Assembly (NCBI RefSeq): GCF_003315595.1
Contig: NZ_QNQU01000024.1
Span: 1 to 64,000, forward strand
From: Pedobacter miscanthi
GTDB lineage: Bacteria; Bacteroidota; Bacteroidia; Sphingobacteriales; Sphingobacteriaceae
Length of the DNA: 64,000 nucleotides
Direction of reading: 5' to 3'
A model generated the notes under the pieces. It was given only the letters and a program-made list of their open reading frames with translations. It did no database searches and was not told the origin of the DNA. Positions 26,887 to 35,655 of the stretch are shown one piece after another. Every line of letters begins with the position of its first letter. Within the stretch, counting starts at the first letter, position 1. A program made the translations under genes and the position numbers.

Positions 26887-27516
26887 ATGCCGAGTATTAA
26901 GAGTTTAATTTTGCAGGGTGAGGGTGTGATGCTCGATTTTAAAAAAACCATTACCAGTACCGAAAAAATAGCTAAAAGTTTGGTTGCTTTTGCCAATAAT
27001 AAAGGTGGAAAACTGCTAATTGGTGTAGCTGACGATGGCTCAATTAAAGGGGTAAAATCAGAAGAAGAAGAAAAATATATGATTTTAACTTCGGCACATC
27101 AGTTTTGTAAACCTGCTATTGAACCTTATTTTGAAGAAATTTATGTTGATGATAAATTGGTTTTGGTGGTTAACATCCCGGAAAGCGACACCAAACCACA
27201 TTATGCCCTCGATGACCAGAAAAAATGGTGGGCTTATATCCGCATTGATGATAAAAGTGTGTTGGCCAGCAGGATTATCCTCGAAGTACTAAAACAGGAA
27301 TATAAAAATGACGGGGTGCTTATCTCCTATTCTGATAACGAAAAAAAACTCCTCGAATACCTGGAGCAGAATGAAAAAATTACCTTAAAAGAATTTAGTA
27401 AACTGCTCCGCAGTTCTTACAGGAAAGCCCAAAAAGTATTGGTGAATTTAATTTTAACCAATGTAATTAAATCGCACACTACCGAAAAGGAAGAGTATTT
27501 TACAGCAGTGAGGTAG
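26887..27516 (+). CDS. AlbA_2/Schlafen-type ATP-binding protein with winged helix
   Basis: The 209 residues begin with an AlbA_2-type domain. FKKTITSTEKIAKSLVAFANNKGGKLLIGVADDGSIKGV is the characteristic D/E-F-K...NT.GG.L.IGV.D.G.I.G pattern. A C-terminal helix-turn-helix follows from about residue 150 (NEKITLKEFSKLLRSSYRKAQKVLVNLILTNVI). The family includes putative regulators and some phage-defence proteins. Here there is no mobile or defence context, so a regulatory role is more likely. Probably co-transcribed with the upstream thioesterase-like gene. Confidence 0.78.
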   Translation: MPSIKSLILQGEGVMLDFKKTITSTEKIAKSLVAFANNKGGKLLIGVADDGSIKGVKSEEEEKYMILTSAHQFCKPAIEPYFEEIYVDDKLVLVVNIPESDTKPHYALDDQKKWWAYIRIDDKSVLASRIILEVLKQEYKNDGVLISYSDNEKKLLEYLEQNEKITLKEFSKLLRSSYRKAQKVLVNLILTNVIKSHTTEKEEYFTAVR

Positions 27517-27695
27517 TTCCCTGGATATCTGTCAACTCTGAATTCGTTTCAGGGCCTAAACAAATGAATTTCTTTTACAATAGATGCTGATCCCGATGAA
27601 TCGGGACAGCATGACGATCGCGTATATTAAAATCGAACATTAACTTTTCTACATCCCTGTTTTTTGAGCTTTAAAAACCCGACCTTTGCAAACCT

Positions 27696-29066
27696 ATGTT
27701 TTCTAAAATTTACACCAGATATAAACCTTATTACAAAGAAAACCTTCATTTGGCACTGCCAATTGTGGGTTCGCAGGTTGGGCATACACTGGTACACATG
27801 GCCGATAGTATTATTGTGGGCCACTTTACCGATACCATTCAACTGGCAGCTGTTTCGCTGGTAAACAGTATTTTTATGCTCATTTTGGTAATCGGCCTGG
27901 GTATTTCTTACGGTTTAACACCATTGATTGCTCAGGAAAACGGTCGCCAGAATTATGATGAATGCGGAAAACTCCTGTCGAACAGTTTAATTATCAATAT
28001 CTGTGTAGGTGTATTCCTGTACATACTGGTTCAGTTGGGGATATTTTTTGTAATCGATCACCTCGAGCAAACACCAGAAGTGGTGCGTTATGCCAAACCT
28101 TATCTTAATCTTTTATCGGTTTCCATTATTCCATTATTAATTTTTCAGACGTTTAAGCAGTTTGCTGAAGGTTTGGGCTTTACCAAACAGGCTATGTTTG
28201 TTTCGATCTGGGGAAATGCACTTAACATTATCCTGGGGATTATTTTTGTAAAGGGAATGTTCGGCCTCAAATCGATGGGTGTGAGCGGCGTGGGTTTAAG
28301 TACCCTGATAGACAGGATCCTGATGGCTACCGTAATGTCGTTTTACGTATTGCGTTCGCAACATTTCAAAAAATACCTGATCAGTTTTAAAGCTACATTC
28401 TTTGATAAACTGAGGGCCATTAAAATTGCAAAGATCGGAATGCCTGTTGCCATGCAATATTCTTTCGAAATCAGTGCTTTTAGCGGCGCTGCTGTTTTGA
28501 TTGGCACCATTGGAGCGGTAGAACAGGCCGCGCACCAGATTGCAATAAGCCTGGCAGCCATAACCTACATGATTGCTAGTGGTGTGGCCTCTGCGGCCAC
28601 CATTAAAACCGGGAATAATTTTGGCAAAAATAATTTCGATGATCTTCGTAAATCGGCCATTGCCAGTTATCATGTGATCTTGCTATTTATGTCGTGTACA
28701 GCGGTTATTTTTGTACTGGCGAACAATATTATGCCATTTATCTATACCGAAGATCTGGCCGTAATCCCAATTGCTGCTAAATTATTAATTATTGCAGGAT
28801 TTTTTCAGCTATTTGATGGCACACAAGTAGTTGGATTAGGCGTTTTGCGTGGTATGGGCGATGTCAATATCCCTACCCTTATTACCTTTCTGGCTTACTG
28901 GGTAGTTGGTATTCCTATCGGTTATTTATTAGGCTTCCATTTGGGTTTAGGCGTTAACGGGATCTGGTATGGATTAACGTTAGGTTTGTTAACAGCCTCG
29001 ATCCTATTATTTATGCGTTTTCAGAATAAGACAAGGAGCTTGAAAAAAGCGCAATCTTCGCCATAA
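27696..29066 (+). CDS. MATE family efflux transporter
   Basis: The 456-residue protein has twelve membrane segments arranged as two similar halves. Helix 1 has LALPIVGSQVGHTLVHMADSIIVGHF and the second half has IAKIGMPVAMQYSFEISAFSGAAVLIGTIG, both typical of NorM-type MATE exporters that expel cationic compounds using sodium or proton gradients. Its substrate is unknown. The upstream 180-bp gap contains a small GATCCCGATGAATCGGGACAG hairpin module. The gene ends against a REP-like element. Confidence 0.9.
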   Translation: MFSKIYTRYKPYYKENLHLALPIVGSQVGHTLVHMADSIIVGHFTDTIQLAAVSLVNSIFMLILVIGLGISYGLTPLIAQENGRQNYDECGKLLSNSLIINICVGVFLYILVQLGIFFVIDHLEQTPEVVRYAKPYLNLLSVSIIPLLIFQTFKQFAEGLGFTKQAMFVSIWGNALNIILGIIFVKGMFGLKSMGVSGVGLSTLIDRILMATVMSFYVLRSQHFKKYLISFKATFFDKLRAIKIAKIGMPVAMQYSFEISAFSGAAVLIGTIGAVEQAAHQIAISLAAITYMIASGVASAATIKTGNNFGKNNFDDLRKSAIASYHVILLFMSCTAVIFVLANNIMPFIYTEDLAVIPIAAKLLIIAGFFQLFDGTQVVGLGVLRGMGDVNIPTLITFLAYWVVGIPIGYLLGFHLGLGVNGIWYGLTLGLLTASILLFMRFQNKTRSLKKAQSSP

Positions 29067-29080
29067 AGAGGCCTTCATTT

Positions 29081-29229
29081 CGACCGAAGTGGAGAAATCT
29101 GTTGTTATAAAAAGTGTCGTCATCTCGACTGAAACGCAGTGAAATGGAGAGATCTATCTCGAAACAGATTTAGCTACGCTGAGCACTTAAGTGGTTCTCG
29201 GCTGTACACTCCCGCTCGAAATGACGATA
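29081..29229. repeat. REP-like intergenic element
   Basis: Starts CATTTCGACCGAAGTGGAG and ends CGCTCGAAATGACGA. It contains TCATCTCGACTGAAACGCAG and GATTTAGCTACGCTGAGCAC modules shared with the other elements. It lies in the convergent gap between the MATE gene and a surface lipoprotein gene. Confidence 0.75.
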
Positions 29230-29258
29230 ACCCTGAGGATAGAATGACGAAAAACTAG

Positions 29259-29993
29259 TTACTTCCCTCCCACATTAACCACCACACCAATGGTGAAGAT
29301 AGAATTGCCAGCAGACATGTATTTGCGTTTTTTTAAGCCAATATTACTGCTGGTGGTATATTGCAGCTGAAAGGTTTTACTGAGCGCCATACGGGTAAAA
29401 AACACAGGTTCAAAGAATATATTATCCTCTTTAGGCTGTACCACACCATTTATAAAGAAACGGTCCATTTTGATATGGCTGATTCTTAAAGCAGTTCCAT
29501 AATTAATTGGAAAATCAGTCCCGAATAAATGAAGGTTGTTTTTCTTTTTCGAACTGTAATTCACCTGCAGAAATGTTTTCCTGTAATCTACATCCTGCAC
29601 CTCATTACTAATAAGGATATCATCCTTAAAATCTCGAAGGGTAATATCACTCCAACCCTTACCTACACCTGCATAAACTTCTATAATCCGGTTATTTTCA
29701 GGTCCGAAGGTATCAAAGTAGCCTCCACCAATCTCAATTAATTTATGTCCGAAGTCTTTGGTTTTCCTTTCGCTGTTCATCCTCGAACCGCTAAAAAGCA
29801 GTCCAACATGATCTGAAACGGCGTAGGCACCATTCACGCTGGCATTGCCTTTTAAAGAAATGTGTGCGCCCCCGCTAAATTCGCCTTGTTTGCTTAACAT
29901 GGGCGTATTAGGTACGTTTGGCATATAAACAGAAGAACAACTGGCTGCAAAAAGCGCTAAAACTGGGAGTGTAAATCGTAGGTATTTAATCAT
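29259..29993 (-). CDS. Outer-membrane lipoprotein, probable beta-barrel
   Basis: The 244-residue protein has a lipoprotein signal (ALFAASCSSVYMPNVPNTP, Cys near residue 19). It then has alternating amphipathic strands ending in a C-terminal FTIGVVVNVGGK, suggestive of a small outer-membrane barrel. The TPMLSKQGEFSGGAHISLKGNASVNGAYAVSDHVGLLF stretch recurs in Bacteroidota surface proteins of unknown role. It is transcribed alone. Confidence 0.6.
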   Translation of the reverse strand: MIKYLRFTLPVLALFAASCSSVYMPNVPNTPMLSKQGEFSGGAHISLKGNASVNGAYAVSDHVGLLFSGSRMNSERKTKDFGHKLIEIGGGYFDTFGPENNRIIEVYAGVGKGWSDITLRDFKDDILISNEVQDVDYRKTFLQVNYSSKKKNNLHLFGTDFPINYGTALRISHIKMDRFFINGVVQPKEDNIFFEPVFFTRMALSKTFQLQYTTSSNIGLKKRKYMSAGNSIFTIGVVVNVGGK

Positions 29994-30031
29994 AGATGCT
30001 ATATAAACAGATTTTGAGGATAAAAATTGTG

Positions 30032-30715
30032 CTAATGTTCCATTTTCATGAAATCCATTACCCTTTTAAATTCATCATGTAAACCGGCTTTTAAATGTAT
30101 TTTTTCATTTGTAACTGGATGGATAAACCCAAGTTCGGAGGCGTGCAGCAACATCGTGGTCATATCCCACTGCTCCTTGAAGAATTTGTTCTGCTTATTA
30201 CAGCCATGTGTACGATCGCCGATGATGGGATGAAGGATATGACTGAAATGCCTCCTTAACTGGTGCATTCTGCCCGTTTTTGGTGTAGCCTCAACCAGCG
30301 AATATCTTGAAGTTGGATGTTTGCCAAATGCCACCTCAACTTCTGCCCTCTGTAAGGTTCGGAAAGAAGTAAAAGCATCCTGCATGGTTCCGTTTTCTTT
30401 GGCCAATGGATAATCGATATCCATTGCATCAGGTGTAAAACCCCGTAAAATTGCAAGGTATTTTTTATCCGTTTCAGCATTCATAAACTGCTGATGCATA
30501 GCAATTTCAGATACTTTATCAAAAGCAAATAATAAAACACCACTAGTCTTTCTATCGAGCCTATGCACCGGACTAACATGTTTTCCCACCTGATCCCTAA
30601 GCATTTGTAATGCAAATTCAGTGGCATCCCTGGCAATCGACGACTGGTGCACCAAAAGACCATGCGGTTTGTTAATTGCAACTAAATGCTCATCCTGGTA
30701 AATTATCTCCAACAT
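30032..30715 (-). CDS. TruC-like RluA-family pseudouridine synthase
   Basis: The 227-residue enzyme carries the catalytic motif SPVHRLDRKTSGVLLFA (Asp near residue 55) and LVEATPKTGRMHQLRRHFSHILHPIIGDRTHG. It begins directly with the catalytic domain (YQDEHLVAINKPHGLLVH) and lacks an S4 domain. It is close to TruC, which makes pseudouridine 65 in tRNA(Ile/Asp). The family is certain; the exact RNA target is an inference. A second RluA-type enzyme lies at 58.4-59.1 kb. Confidence 0.85.
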   Translation of the reverse strand: MLEIIYQDEHLVAINKPHGLLVHQSSIARDATEFALQMLRDQVGKHVSPVHRLDRKTSGVLLFAFDKVSEIAMHQQFMNAETDKKYLAILRGFTPDAMDIDYPLAKENGTMQDAFTSFRTLQRAEVEVAFGKHPTSRYSLVEATPKTGRMHQLRRHFSHILHPIIGDRTHGCNKQNKFFKEQWDMTTMLLHASELGFIHPVTNEKIHLKAGLHDEFKRVMDFMKMEH

Positions 30716-30757
30716 ATTGCCGCGAAGATAAGGATATTATGTTTTTAGAGGAATTGC

Positions 30758-31660
30758 CTACGCAAATAAATCAAAAGCAAGGCGAAAAGTATTGCAATGG
30801 GCATCTACAATATCTTTGATATCAACGGAATAGCCACCACCCATACTTACCTGAAGTGGCAAATTTTTATCTTTACAGGCTTGAAGTACCATTCTGTCGC
30901 GTTCTTTGCAGGCCGCTTTACTTAATGCCAGCTTACCTAATTTATCTGTAGAAAGCACATCAACCCCGGAAAGGTAGAATACAAAATCCGGTTTTGACCG
31001 CTCGAATGCCTTTTTCAAATTGGTATTTAAAGTTGACAAATAAGCTTCATCCTCCAGGCCATCATCCAATGGAATATCCAAACTTGAATTTTCCTTTCTA
31101 AAAGGGAAATTTTTATCACCATGCATTGAAAAAGTGAAAACCCTAGGTTCTTTCTGAAAGATTTCGGCAGTTCCATTTCCCTGATGAACATCTAAATCAA
31201 CAATTAAGATGCGTTTTGCTAAATTATTGTTTAACAGATAATTAGTCGCAATAGCCTGATCATTTAATAAGCAAAAACCTTCTCCCCAGTTACTGCCTGC
31301 GTGATGGGTTCCACCAGCCACATTAAAAGCAATGCCATTAGTCATAGCGAAATGCGCGCCGTTAATGGTGCCCTGCGCAATCCTTAATTCGCGCTCTACC
31401 AATTGTGCATCGAGGGGAAAACCAATACGCCGCTGATCTTTGGCTGAAAGGCTTAAATCCTTTAATTGTTTCCAGTAATCTTTCTGATGCGTGAGCAATA
31501 CAATTTCTTCACTTACCGGTTCGGGATTAAATAAATTATCCTGTTCAATGGTACCTTCGTGCAAAAGTTGCCCAGGGATCAACTCATACTTGATCATCGG
31601 GAAGCGATGACCTTCGGGCAATGGATGCGCATATATGGGATGCCAGGCAATCTTAATCAT
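30758..31660 (-). CDS. Histone deacetylase-family amidohydrolase
   Basis: The 300-residue protein has the zinc-hydrolase motifs of the HDAC/AcuC/polyamine deacetylase superfamily: GGTHHAG with the paired histidines, ILIVDLDVHQGNGT with the metal-binding Asp and His, and the later YLSGVDVLSTDKLG and SMGGGY. Bacterial members deacetylate acetylpolyamines, acetoin-related compounds or proteins. Its ATG shares one base with the stop of the bestrophin gene, and the bestrophin gene overlaps kynureninase, so the three are one operon. Confidence 0.88.
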   Translation of the reverse strand: MIKIAWHPIYAHPLPEGHRFPMIKYELIPGQLLHEGTIEQDNLFNPEPVSEEIVLLTHQKDYWKQLKDLSLSAKDQRRIGFPLDAQLVERELRIAQGTINGAHFAMTNGIAFNVAGGTHHAGSNWGEGFCLLNDQAIATNYLLNNNLAKRILIVDLDVHQGNGTAEIFQKEPRVFTFSMHGDKNFPFRKENSSLDIPLDDGLEDEAYLSTLNTNLKKAFERSKPDFVFYLSGVDVLSTDKLGKLALSKAACKERDRMVLQACKDKNLPLQVSMGGGYSVDIKDIVDAHCNTFRLAFDLFA

Positions 31661-32520
31661 TAGCCTAAAATCTCTCCTACATGTTTTTCAATATTGGTAC
31701 AGATCTGATCAACAGGAAGATCATTTGCATCATAACCAAACGGATTTTCTATTTCTTCAGCTATCAGCTCTAAACTCGCTAATACATAGAGGATAAAGGG
31801 AACGATGGGCACTACAAAATAACCCAGACTGAACACCCAGCCAAATGGCAAAGTAACCACATAAATAAAGATAAATTTTTTAATAAATGCGCTGTAAGAA
31901 AAAGGGATCGGCGTATTTTTAATTCTTTCGCAAGCGCCACAAATATCGGTAAACTGATTAAAATCGTTGGAAAGAACGATAAATTGTTCCTGCGAGATCT
32001 GCCCTTTCTTTAGCAAACCGTAAAACCTGTTAATCAGGCTTCCTGCAATCTGGTTGGGGATGTGTTTTCCTTCTTCAACTTCGATTAAAAGACTGTTTTT
32101 GCCAAAATACAGTTTCTCGCGCAGGTGTTCTTTTAAGGCAAAAGCATATTTAGGAATGCCGTACTCGAAAAAACGAACATCTTCTTCATCCAGTTTAAGC
32201 GCTTTAATTTTCATGGCCAGGTTACGGCTTACATTGGTTAGGGAACCTAAAAGTTTTCTTCCTTCCCACCACCTGTCGTAAGCGGTGTTGGTTCTGAACA
32301 CCAACAACAACGATAAAACAAAGCCCAGTAAACTGTGCATCATCCCCACATTGGTTACATAACTGCTTTTTGAAAGCTGAAAGAAATTCAGTTCGGCAAA
32401 AGCTACCATGCCCGAAAAAGCCGCCACTGCAAGCATTAAAGGCCAGAGTTTTCTAAAAGTATCGCTCTTGTGGATATGAAAAATAAAAGTACTCCAGTTT
32501 TTAGGATTATAGTTGATCAT
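31660..32520 (-). CDS. Bestrophin-family anion channel
   Basis: The 286-residue protein resembles the bestrophin/UPF0187 family. It has the conserved early block VTNVGMMHSLLGFVLSLLLVFRTNTAYDRWWEGRKLLG, two hydrophobic pairs (about residues 25-80 and 210-250), and the C-terminal IPFILYVLASLELIAEEIENPFGYDANDLP with the acidic cluster that binds calcium in animal homologues. Bacterial members form pentameric ion channels in the inner membrane. Its start overlaps the kynureninase stop by 4 bp. Confidence 0.9.
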   Translation of the reverse strand: MINYNPKNWSTFIFHIHKSDTFRKLWPLMLAVAAFSGMVAFAELNFFQLSKSSYVTNVGMMHSLLGFVLSLLLVFRTNTAYDRWWEGRKLLGSLTNVSRNLAMKIKALKLDEEDVRFFEYGIPKYAFALKEHLREKLYFGKNSLLIEVEEGKHIPNQIAGSLINRFYGLLKKGQISQEQFIVLSNDFNQFTDICGACERIKNTPIPFSYSAFIKKFIFIYVVTLPFGWVFSLGYFVVPIVPFILYVLASLELIAEEIENPFGYDANDLPVDQICTNIEKHVGEILG

Positions 32521-33821
32521 ATTGATTGCGTTTTTTGTAAAATATCTTTACTCACTTTTAAAAGTGCCTGTCCGGTGAGGTAAACATCTTCATAAGAATT
32601 ATAAAGTGGTACCGCACTTAAACGGATTACATCAGGTTCGCGCCAGTCGCCAAGGATATGGTTCGCCATTAAACCATCAAAAATCCGCTTGCCATGATGT
32701 TGCGCGATAATGGAAAGCTGAGCCCCGCGATCTTCCTGATTTTTAGGAGTGATGATTTTATACTGCCCCACTCCTAAACTTTTATTTACTTCATTTATAA
32801 TAAATTCAAGATATTGAGTTAAAGTAATACTTTTAATCCTTAAGGGCTCAATAAAACCGGCTTGTTCGAAAATCTGAAGCGATGCGTGGTACAAAGCCAT
32901 CGGCATTACCTGCGTACAGCTTACCTGCCAGCCATCAGCTCCACCCTCGGCAATAAAGCCTTTTTCCATTTTAAAACGCTTGCTTTCCTGATAGCCCCAC
33001 CATCCGGCAAAGCGGTTTAAATCGGTATTACCAAAATGTTTTTCGTGTACAAATATTCCGCTAATGCCTCCAGGACCAGAATTCTGATATTTATACGAGC
33101 ACCAGCAGGCAAAATCAACACCCCAATCGTGAAGTTTAACAGGCACATTTCCCGCTGCGTGTGCAAGATCCCAGCCAACTATAGCACCAATTTCGTGTCC
33201 GGCTTTGGTAATGGTTTTCATATCGTACCATTGGCCCGTGTAATAATTAATTCCACCAAACAATACCAATGCAATTTCCCCCGCATTTTCTTTGATCTGA
33301 GATACGATATCTTCCGTACGGAGTATTTCCTCGCCTTCTCTGGGAAAAACCTCTATAATCGCTTCTTTTAAATCGAAACCATGAAACTTTACCTGGCTTT
33401 CTATAGCATACTGATCTGACGGGAATGCACCACCCTCCATGATGATTTTAAAACGTTTTCCTTTCGGCTGGTAAAAACTCACCATCAACAGGTGCAAATT
33501 TATGGTCAGGGTATTCATCGGACAAACCTCTGCCGGCGATGCACCAACTATCGGAGCCATTAGCTTTTTAAGCGCTTTATGATAGAACATCCAGGGTTCT
33601 TCTCCGTCAAACCAACCCTCTACTGCAAAGTTTGCCCAGTTATCAAGTTGCTTTTTTAAAACTTCACCTGCTGCTTTAGGTTGCAACCCTAAAGAATTAC
33701 CACACAGATAAATATAATCTTTACCGTTGTGATTTGGAAATAAAAACTGTGATCTGAAATGGCGAAGCTGATCAGCCTCATCCAGTGCTTTGGCAAATGA
33801 AAGGGTATTTTCGAAATTCAT
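32517..33821 (-). CDS. kynU: Kynureninase
   Basis: This PLP enzyme cleaves kynurenine to anthranilate and alanine. The 434 residues hold the pyridoxal lysine at Lys244 (CSYKYQNSGPGG), the phosphate-contact region and the Asp of VGWDLAHAAGNVP. The open frame extends 17 codons further, to 33872. That extension runs through the terminator hairpin of the neighbouring gene (33835-33869), so the ATG at 33821 is the true start. A TAATATTG box lies only 5 bp before it, so the message may be almost leaderless. No other kynurenine-pathway gene is in the window. Confidence 0.94.
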   Translation of the reverse strand: MNFENTLSFAKALDEADQLRHFRSQFLFPNHNGKDYIYLCGNSLGLQPKAAGEVLKKQLDNWANFAVEGWFDGEEPWMFYHKALKKLMAPIVGASPAEVCPMNTLTINLHLLMVSFYQPKGKRFKIIMEGGAFPSDQYAIESQVKFHGFDLKEAIIEVFPREGEEILRTEDIVSQIKENAGEIALVLFGGINYYTGQWYDMKTITKAGHEIGAIVGWDLAHAAGNVPVKLHDWGVDFACWCSYKYQNSGPGGISGIFVHEKHFGNTDLNRFAGWWGYQESKRFKMEKGFIAEGGADGWQVSCTQVMPMALYHASLQIFEQAGFIEPLRIKSITLTQYLEFIINEVNKSLGVGQYKIITPKNQEDRGAQLSIIAQHHGKRIFDGLMANHILGDWREPDVIRLSAVPLYNSYEDVYLTGQALLKVSKDILQKTQSI

Positions 33822-33834
33822 TGCGTCAATATTA

Positions 33835-33869
33835 CAAAAAAAGCAGGTATTGTTTCCAATCCTGCTTTT
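33835..33869 (-). terminator. Terminator of the flavin-oxidase-like gene
   Basis: On the minus strand AAAAGCAGG and CCTGCTTTTTTT flank a loop of about 12 nt. It lies after the stop at 33887 and directly before the kynureninase promoter, so the two genes have separate transcripts. Confidence 0.88.
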
Positions 33870-33886
33870 CAATTTGCTATATTTTG

Positions 33887-34375
33887 TTAAAATTTCATGG
33901 TATCGTGTTTACCTAAATCAGGTGTATCGCCGGTAACCACAGCCTTTAACATACTGAACAGCACCACTATTTTCGAAGAGGATGCATCCCAGTACTCTGC
34001 TTCTTCAGGCGTAACTTTTATCAGGATTAATCTCGGATCTTCAATTCCATCAGGGAACCAGGCCTTAATAAAAGGCGAAAAATAAGCTTCCTTGCGTACT
34101 TTATCGTCTACAAGTTCAGCCTTACCCTTAACGGTTAAATAGGTATTTTTAGATGGATCGCTGTAGGCCAGCAACACATTATTTTCTTTTGAAATTTCTT
34201 TGGATTTTGGCGAATACTCGTTGGTGTAAAACCATAAACTGCCGTCGTCTTCTATTTTGGCAGTCCCCATCGGCCTGCTTCCAAACTCATCACCTGAAGA
34301 AAATGTAGTAAACATACAAGTACGCACACTTTCTGCCATTTCTTTAAGGATTGCTATATTTTTCTCGTTTTTCAT
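33887..34375 (-). CDS. Pyridoxamine 5'-phosphate oxidase-like (general stress) protein
   Basis: The 162-residue protein has the split-barrel flavin-binding fold signature TCMFTTFSSGDEFGSRPMGTAKIEDDGSLWFYTNEYSPK and later NTYLTVKGKAELVDD. It is close to the general stress protein 26 subgroup, whose substrate is not known. It is not the true PdxH, which is longer and has a C-terminal substrate-binding stretch. Monocistronic, ended by a strong terminator. Confidence 0.85.
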   Translation of the reverse strand: MKNEKNIAILKEMAESVRTCMFTTFSSGDEFGSRPMGTAKIEDDGSLWFYTNEYSPKSKEISKENNVLLAYSDPSKNTYLTVKGKAELVDDKVRKEAYFSPFIKAWFPDGIEDPRLILIKVTPEEAEYWDASSSKIVVLFSMLKAVVTGDTPDLGKHDTMKF

Positions 34376-34429
34376 GATTTTTTAGTATATGAATGAAAAA
34401 CAGGAAGAAGGCTAAAAGGTTTTCATGAA

Positions 34430-35035
34430 TTAAACCTTATTTGGCTTACTGACGTATTTATTACCTTTTACAAAAAAACGCCATGGCAGTAATGCATGCT
34501 CCTTGGCATAAGCAATCCCTACCCGTGGTGTAGCCGCAATATCTTCTTCCTTATATTGAATTCCGTGATCCTCAATCCAGATTTCCTCCCCAGTAAGATA
34601 TTTGGTATTAAATGTCCTGTCGATCCCTAAAGCTTTAGCAGCAGAACCTGGTCCGGCAGAGATAGCACCTTTAGTATAGGGCATATTTCTTCTTTCTTCC
34701 ATGATCTCGATACCTACCAGCGGCTCAATACCCCTGATTAATACTGCATGGGGATCGTTTTCGACCGAGGTAACAACATTAAAAAGGTTATGCATGCCAT
34801 AACAGAGATAAACATAAGAAATTCCGCCAGGGCCGTACATAATTTCGGTACGGTTGGTGCGGCGGCCGCCATAAGCATGCGAAGCTTTATCTTTGATCCC
34901 GAAATAGGCTTCCGTTTCAACAATGATACCGGCAGTGATTTCATCACCTATTTTAGTATACAACACCTTACCCAGCAGATCTTTGGCAAGACCAACTACA
35001 TCCTCATTGAGGTAATATTCGGGTTTTAATTTCAA
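34430..35035 (-). CDS. mpg: 3-methyladenine DNA glycosylase (AAG/MPG type)
   Basis: The 201-residue enzyme excises alkylated purines as the first step of base-excision repair. The AAG-family blocks are clear: VETEAYFGIKDKASHAYGGRRTNRTEIMYGPGGISYVYLCYGMHNLFNVVT, with catalytic Glu and the Tyr/His pocket, and AISAGPGSAAKALGIDR. It lies 12 bp after the methionine sulfoxide reductase gene and probably shares its message. Confidence 0.93.
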   Translation of the reverse strand: MKLKPEYYLNEDVVGLAKDLLGKVLYTKIGDEITAGIIVETEAYFGIKDKASHAYGGRRTNRTEIMYGPGGISYVYLCYGMHNLFNVVTSVENDPHAVLIRGIEPLVGIEIMEERRNMPYTKGAISAGPGSAAKALGIDRTFNTKYLTGEEIWIEDHGIQYKEEDIAATPRVGIAYAKEHALLPWRFFVKGNKYVSKPNKV

Positions 35036-35047
35036 TACCGATGTAAA

Positions 35048-35527
35048 TTATCTATTTAATAAAATAGCTATAACCTGCTCTAAATAAACCTGATCCGTAT
35101 TATCAAATTTATCCAGAACTTCACTATCCACATCAAGCACACCGATCACTTCACCATTTACTATCAAAGGCAAAACAATCTCTGATTTTGAGGCCGATGC
35201 ACAGGCAATATGTCCGGGAAATTCTTCCACATCAGGAACAATAATGGTCTTCGCTTCTGCCCACGATGTTCCGCAAACCCCTTTGCCTTTTTTAATCCTC
35301 GTACAGGCAACAGGCCCCTGGAAAGGACCAAGCACGAGTTCGTCCTGTTTAACAAGGTAAAAACCTACCCAAAACCAGTTAAACTGTTCTTTAAGTGCTG
35401 CAGCAACATTGGCGAGATTGGCGATAAAATCTGTTTCACCATAAAGCAGGGCTTCAATCTGCGGAATGATCGACTGATATTGCTCCTCTTTGGTGCTATT
35501 GCGGGTTATAATTAAATCTTCTGCCAT
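35048..35527 (-). CDS. msrC: Free methionine-(R)-sulfoxide reductase (GAF domain)
   Basis: The 159-residue cytosolic GAF protein reduces free methionine-R-sulfoxide. All three redox cysteines are present: Cys75 (VACTRI), Cys85 (GVCGTS) and Cys109 (HIACASASKSEIVLPL), with the same spacing as E. coli Cys84, Cys94 and Cys118. The frame opens upstream at 35557, but that ATG lies beyond a perfect -7 box TAACTTTG (35545-35552). The ATG at 35527 is therefore chosen. It heads a short transcript with the glycosylase gene, pairing repair of oxidised and alkylated molecules. Confidence 0.92.
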   Translation of the reverse strand: MAEDLIITRNSTKEEQYQSIIPQIEALLYGETDFIANLANVAAALKEQFNWFWVGFYLVKQDELVLGPFQGPVACTRIKKGKGVCGTSWAEAKTIIVPDVEEFPGHIACASASKSEIVLPLIVNGEVIGVLDVDSEVLDKFDNTDQVYLEQVIAILLNR

Positions 35528-35544
35528 TTTATTTTTCTGTAAAC

Positions 35545-35552
35545 CAAAGTTA
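35545..35552 (-). promoter_or_regulatory. -7 box of the msrC transcript
   Basis: TAACTTTG on the minus strand matches TAnnTTTG exactly and lies 17 bp before the chosen ATG. It predicts a leader of about 10 nt. No convincing -33 TTTG is seen, only CATT at the right distance. Confidence 0.6.
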
Positions 35553-35655
35553 ATCATGATTTATGAGATGTAATGCTGATTTGCTTTTAATGACGAAAAT
35601 TTGAATGATAAGCTATGTTTAAAATCCTTAGTTTTGGCAAATTAACCATTACACA

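Noticed and set aside
26887-27516. AlbA/Schlafen-type defence protein
   Set aside because: There is no partner nuclease or mobile context; a helix-turn-helix tail suggests regulation.
32517-33872. Kynureninase with an N-terminal extension of 17 residues
   Set aside because: The extension is encoded by the terminator hairpin of the preceding gene.
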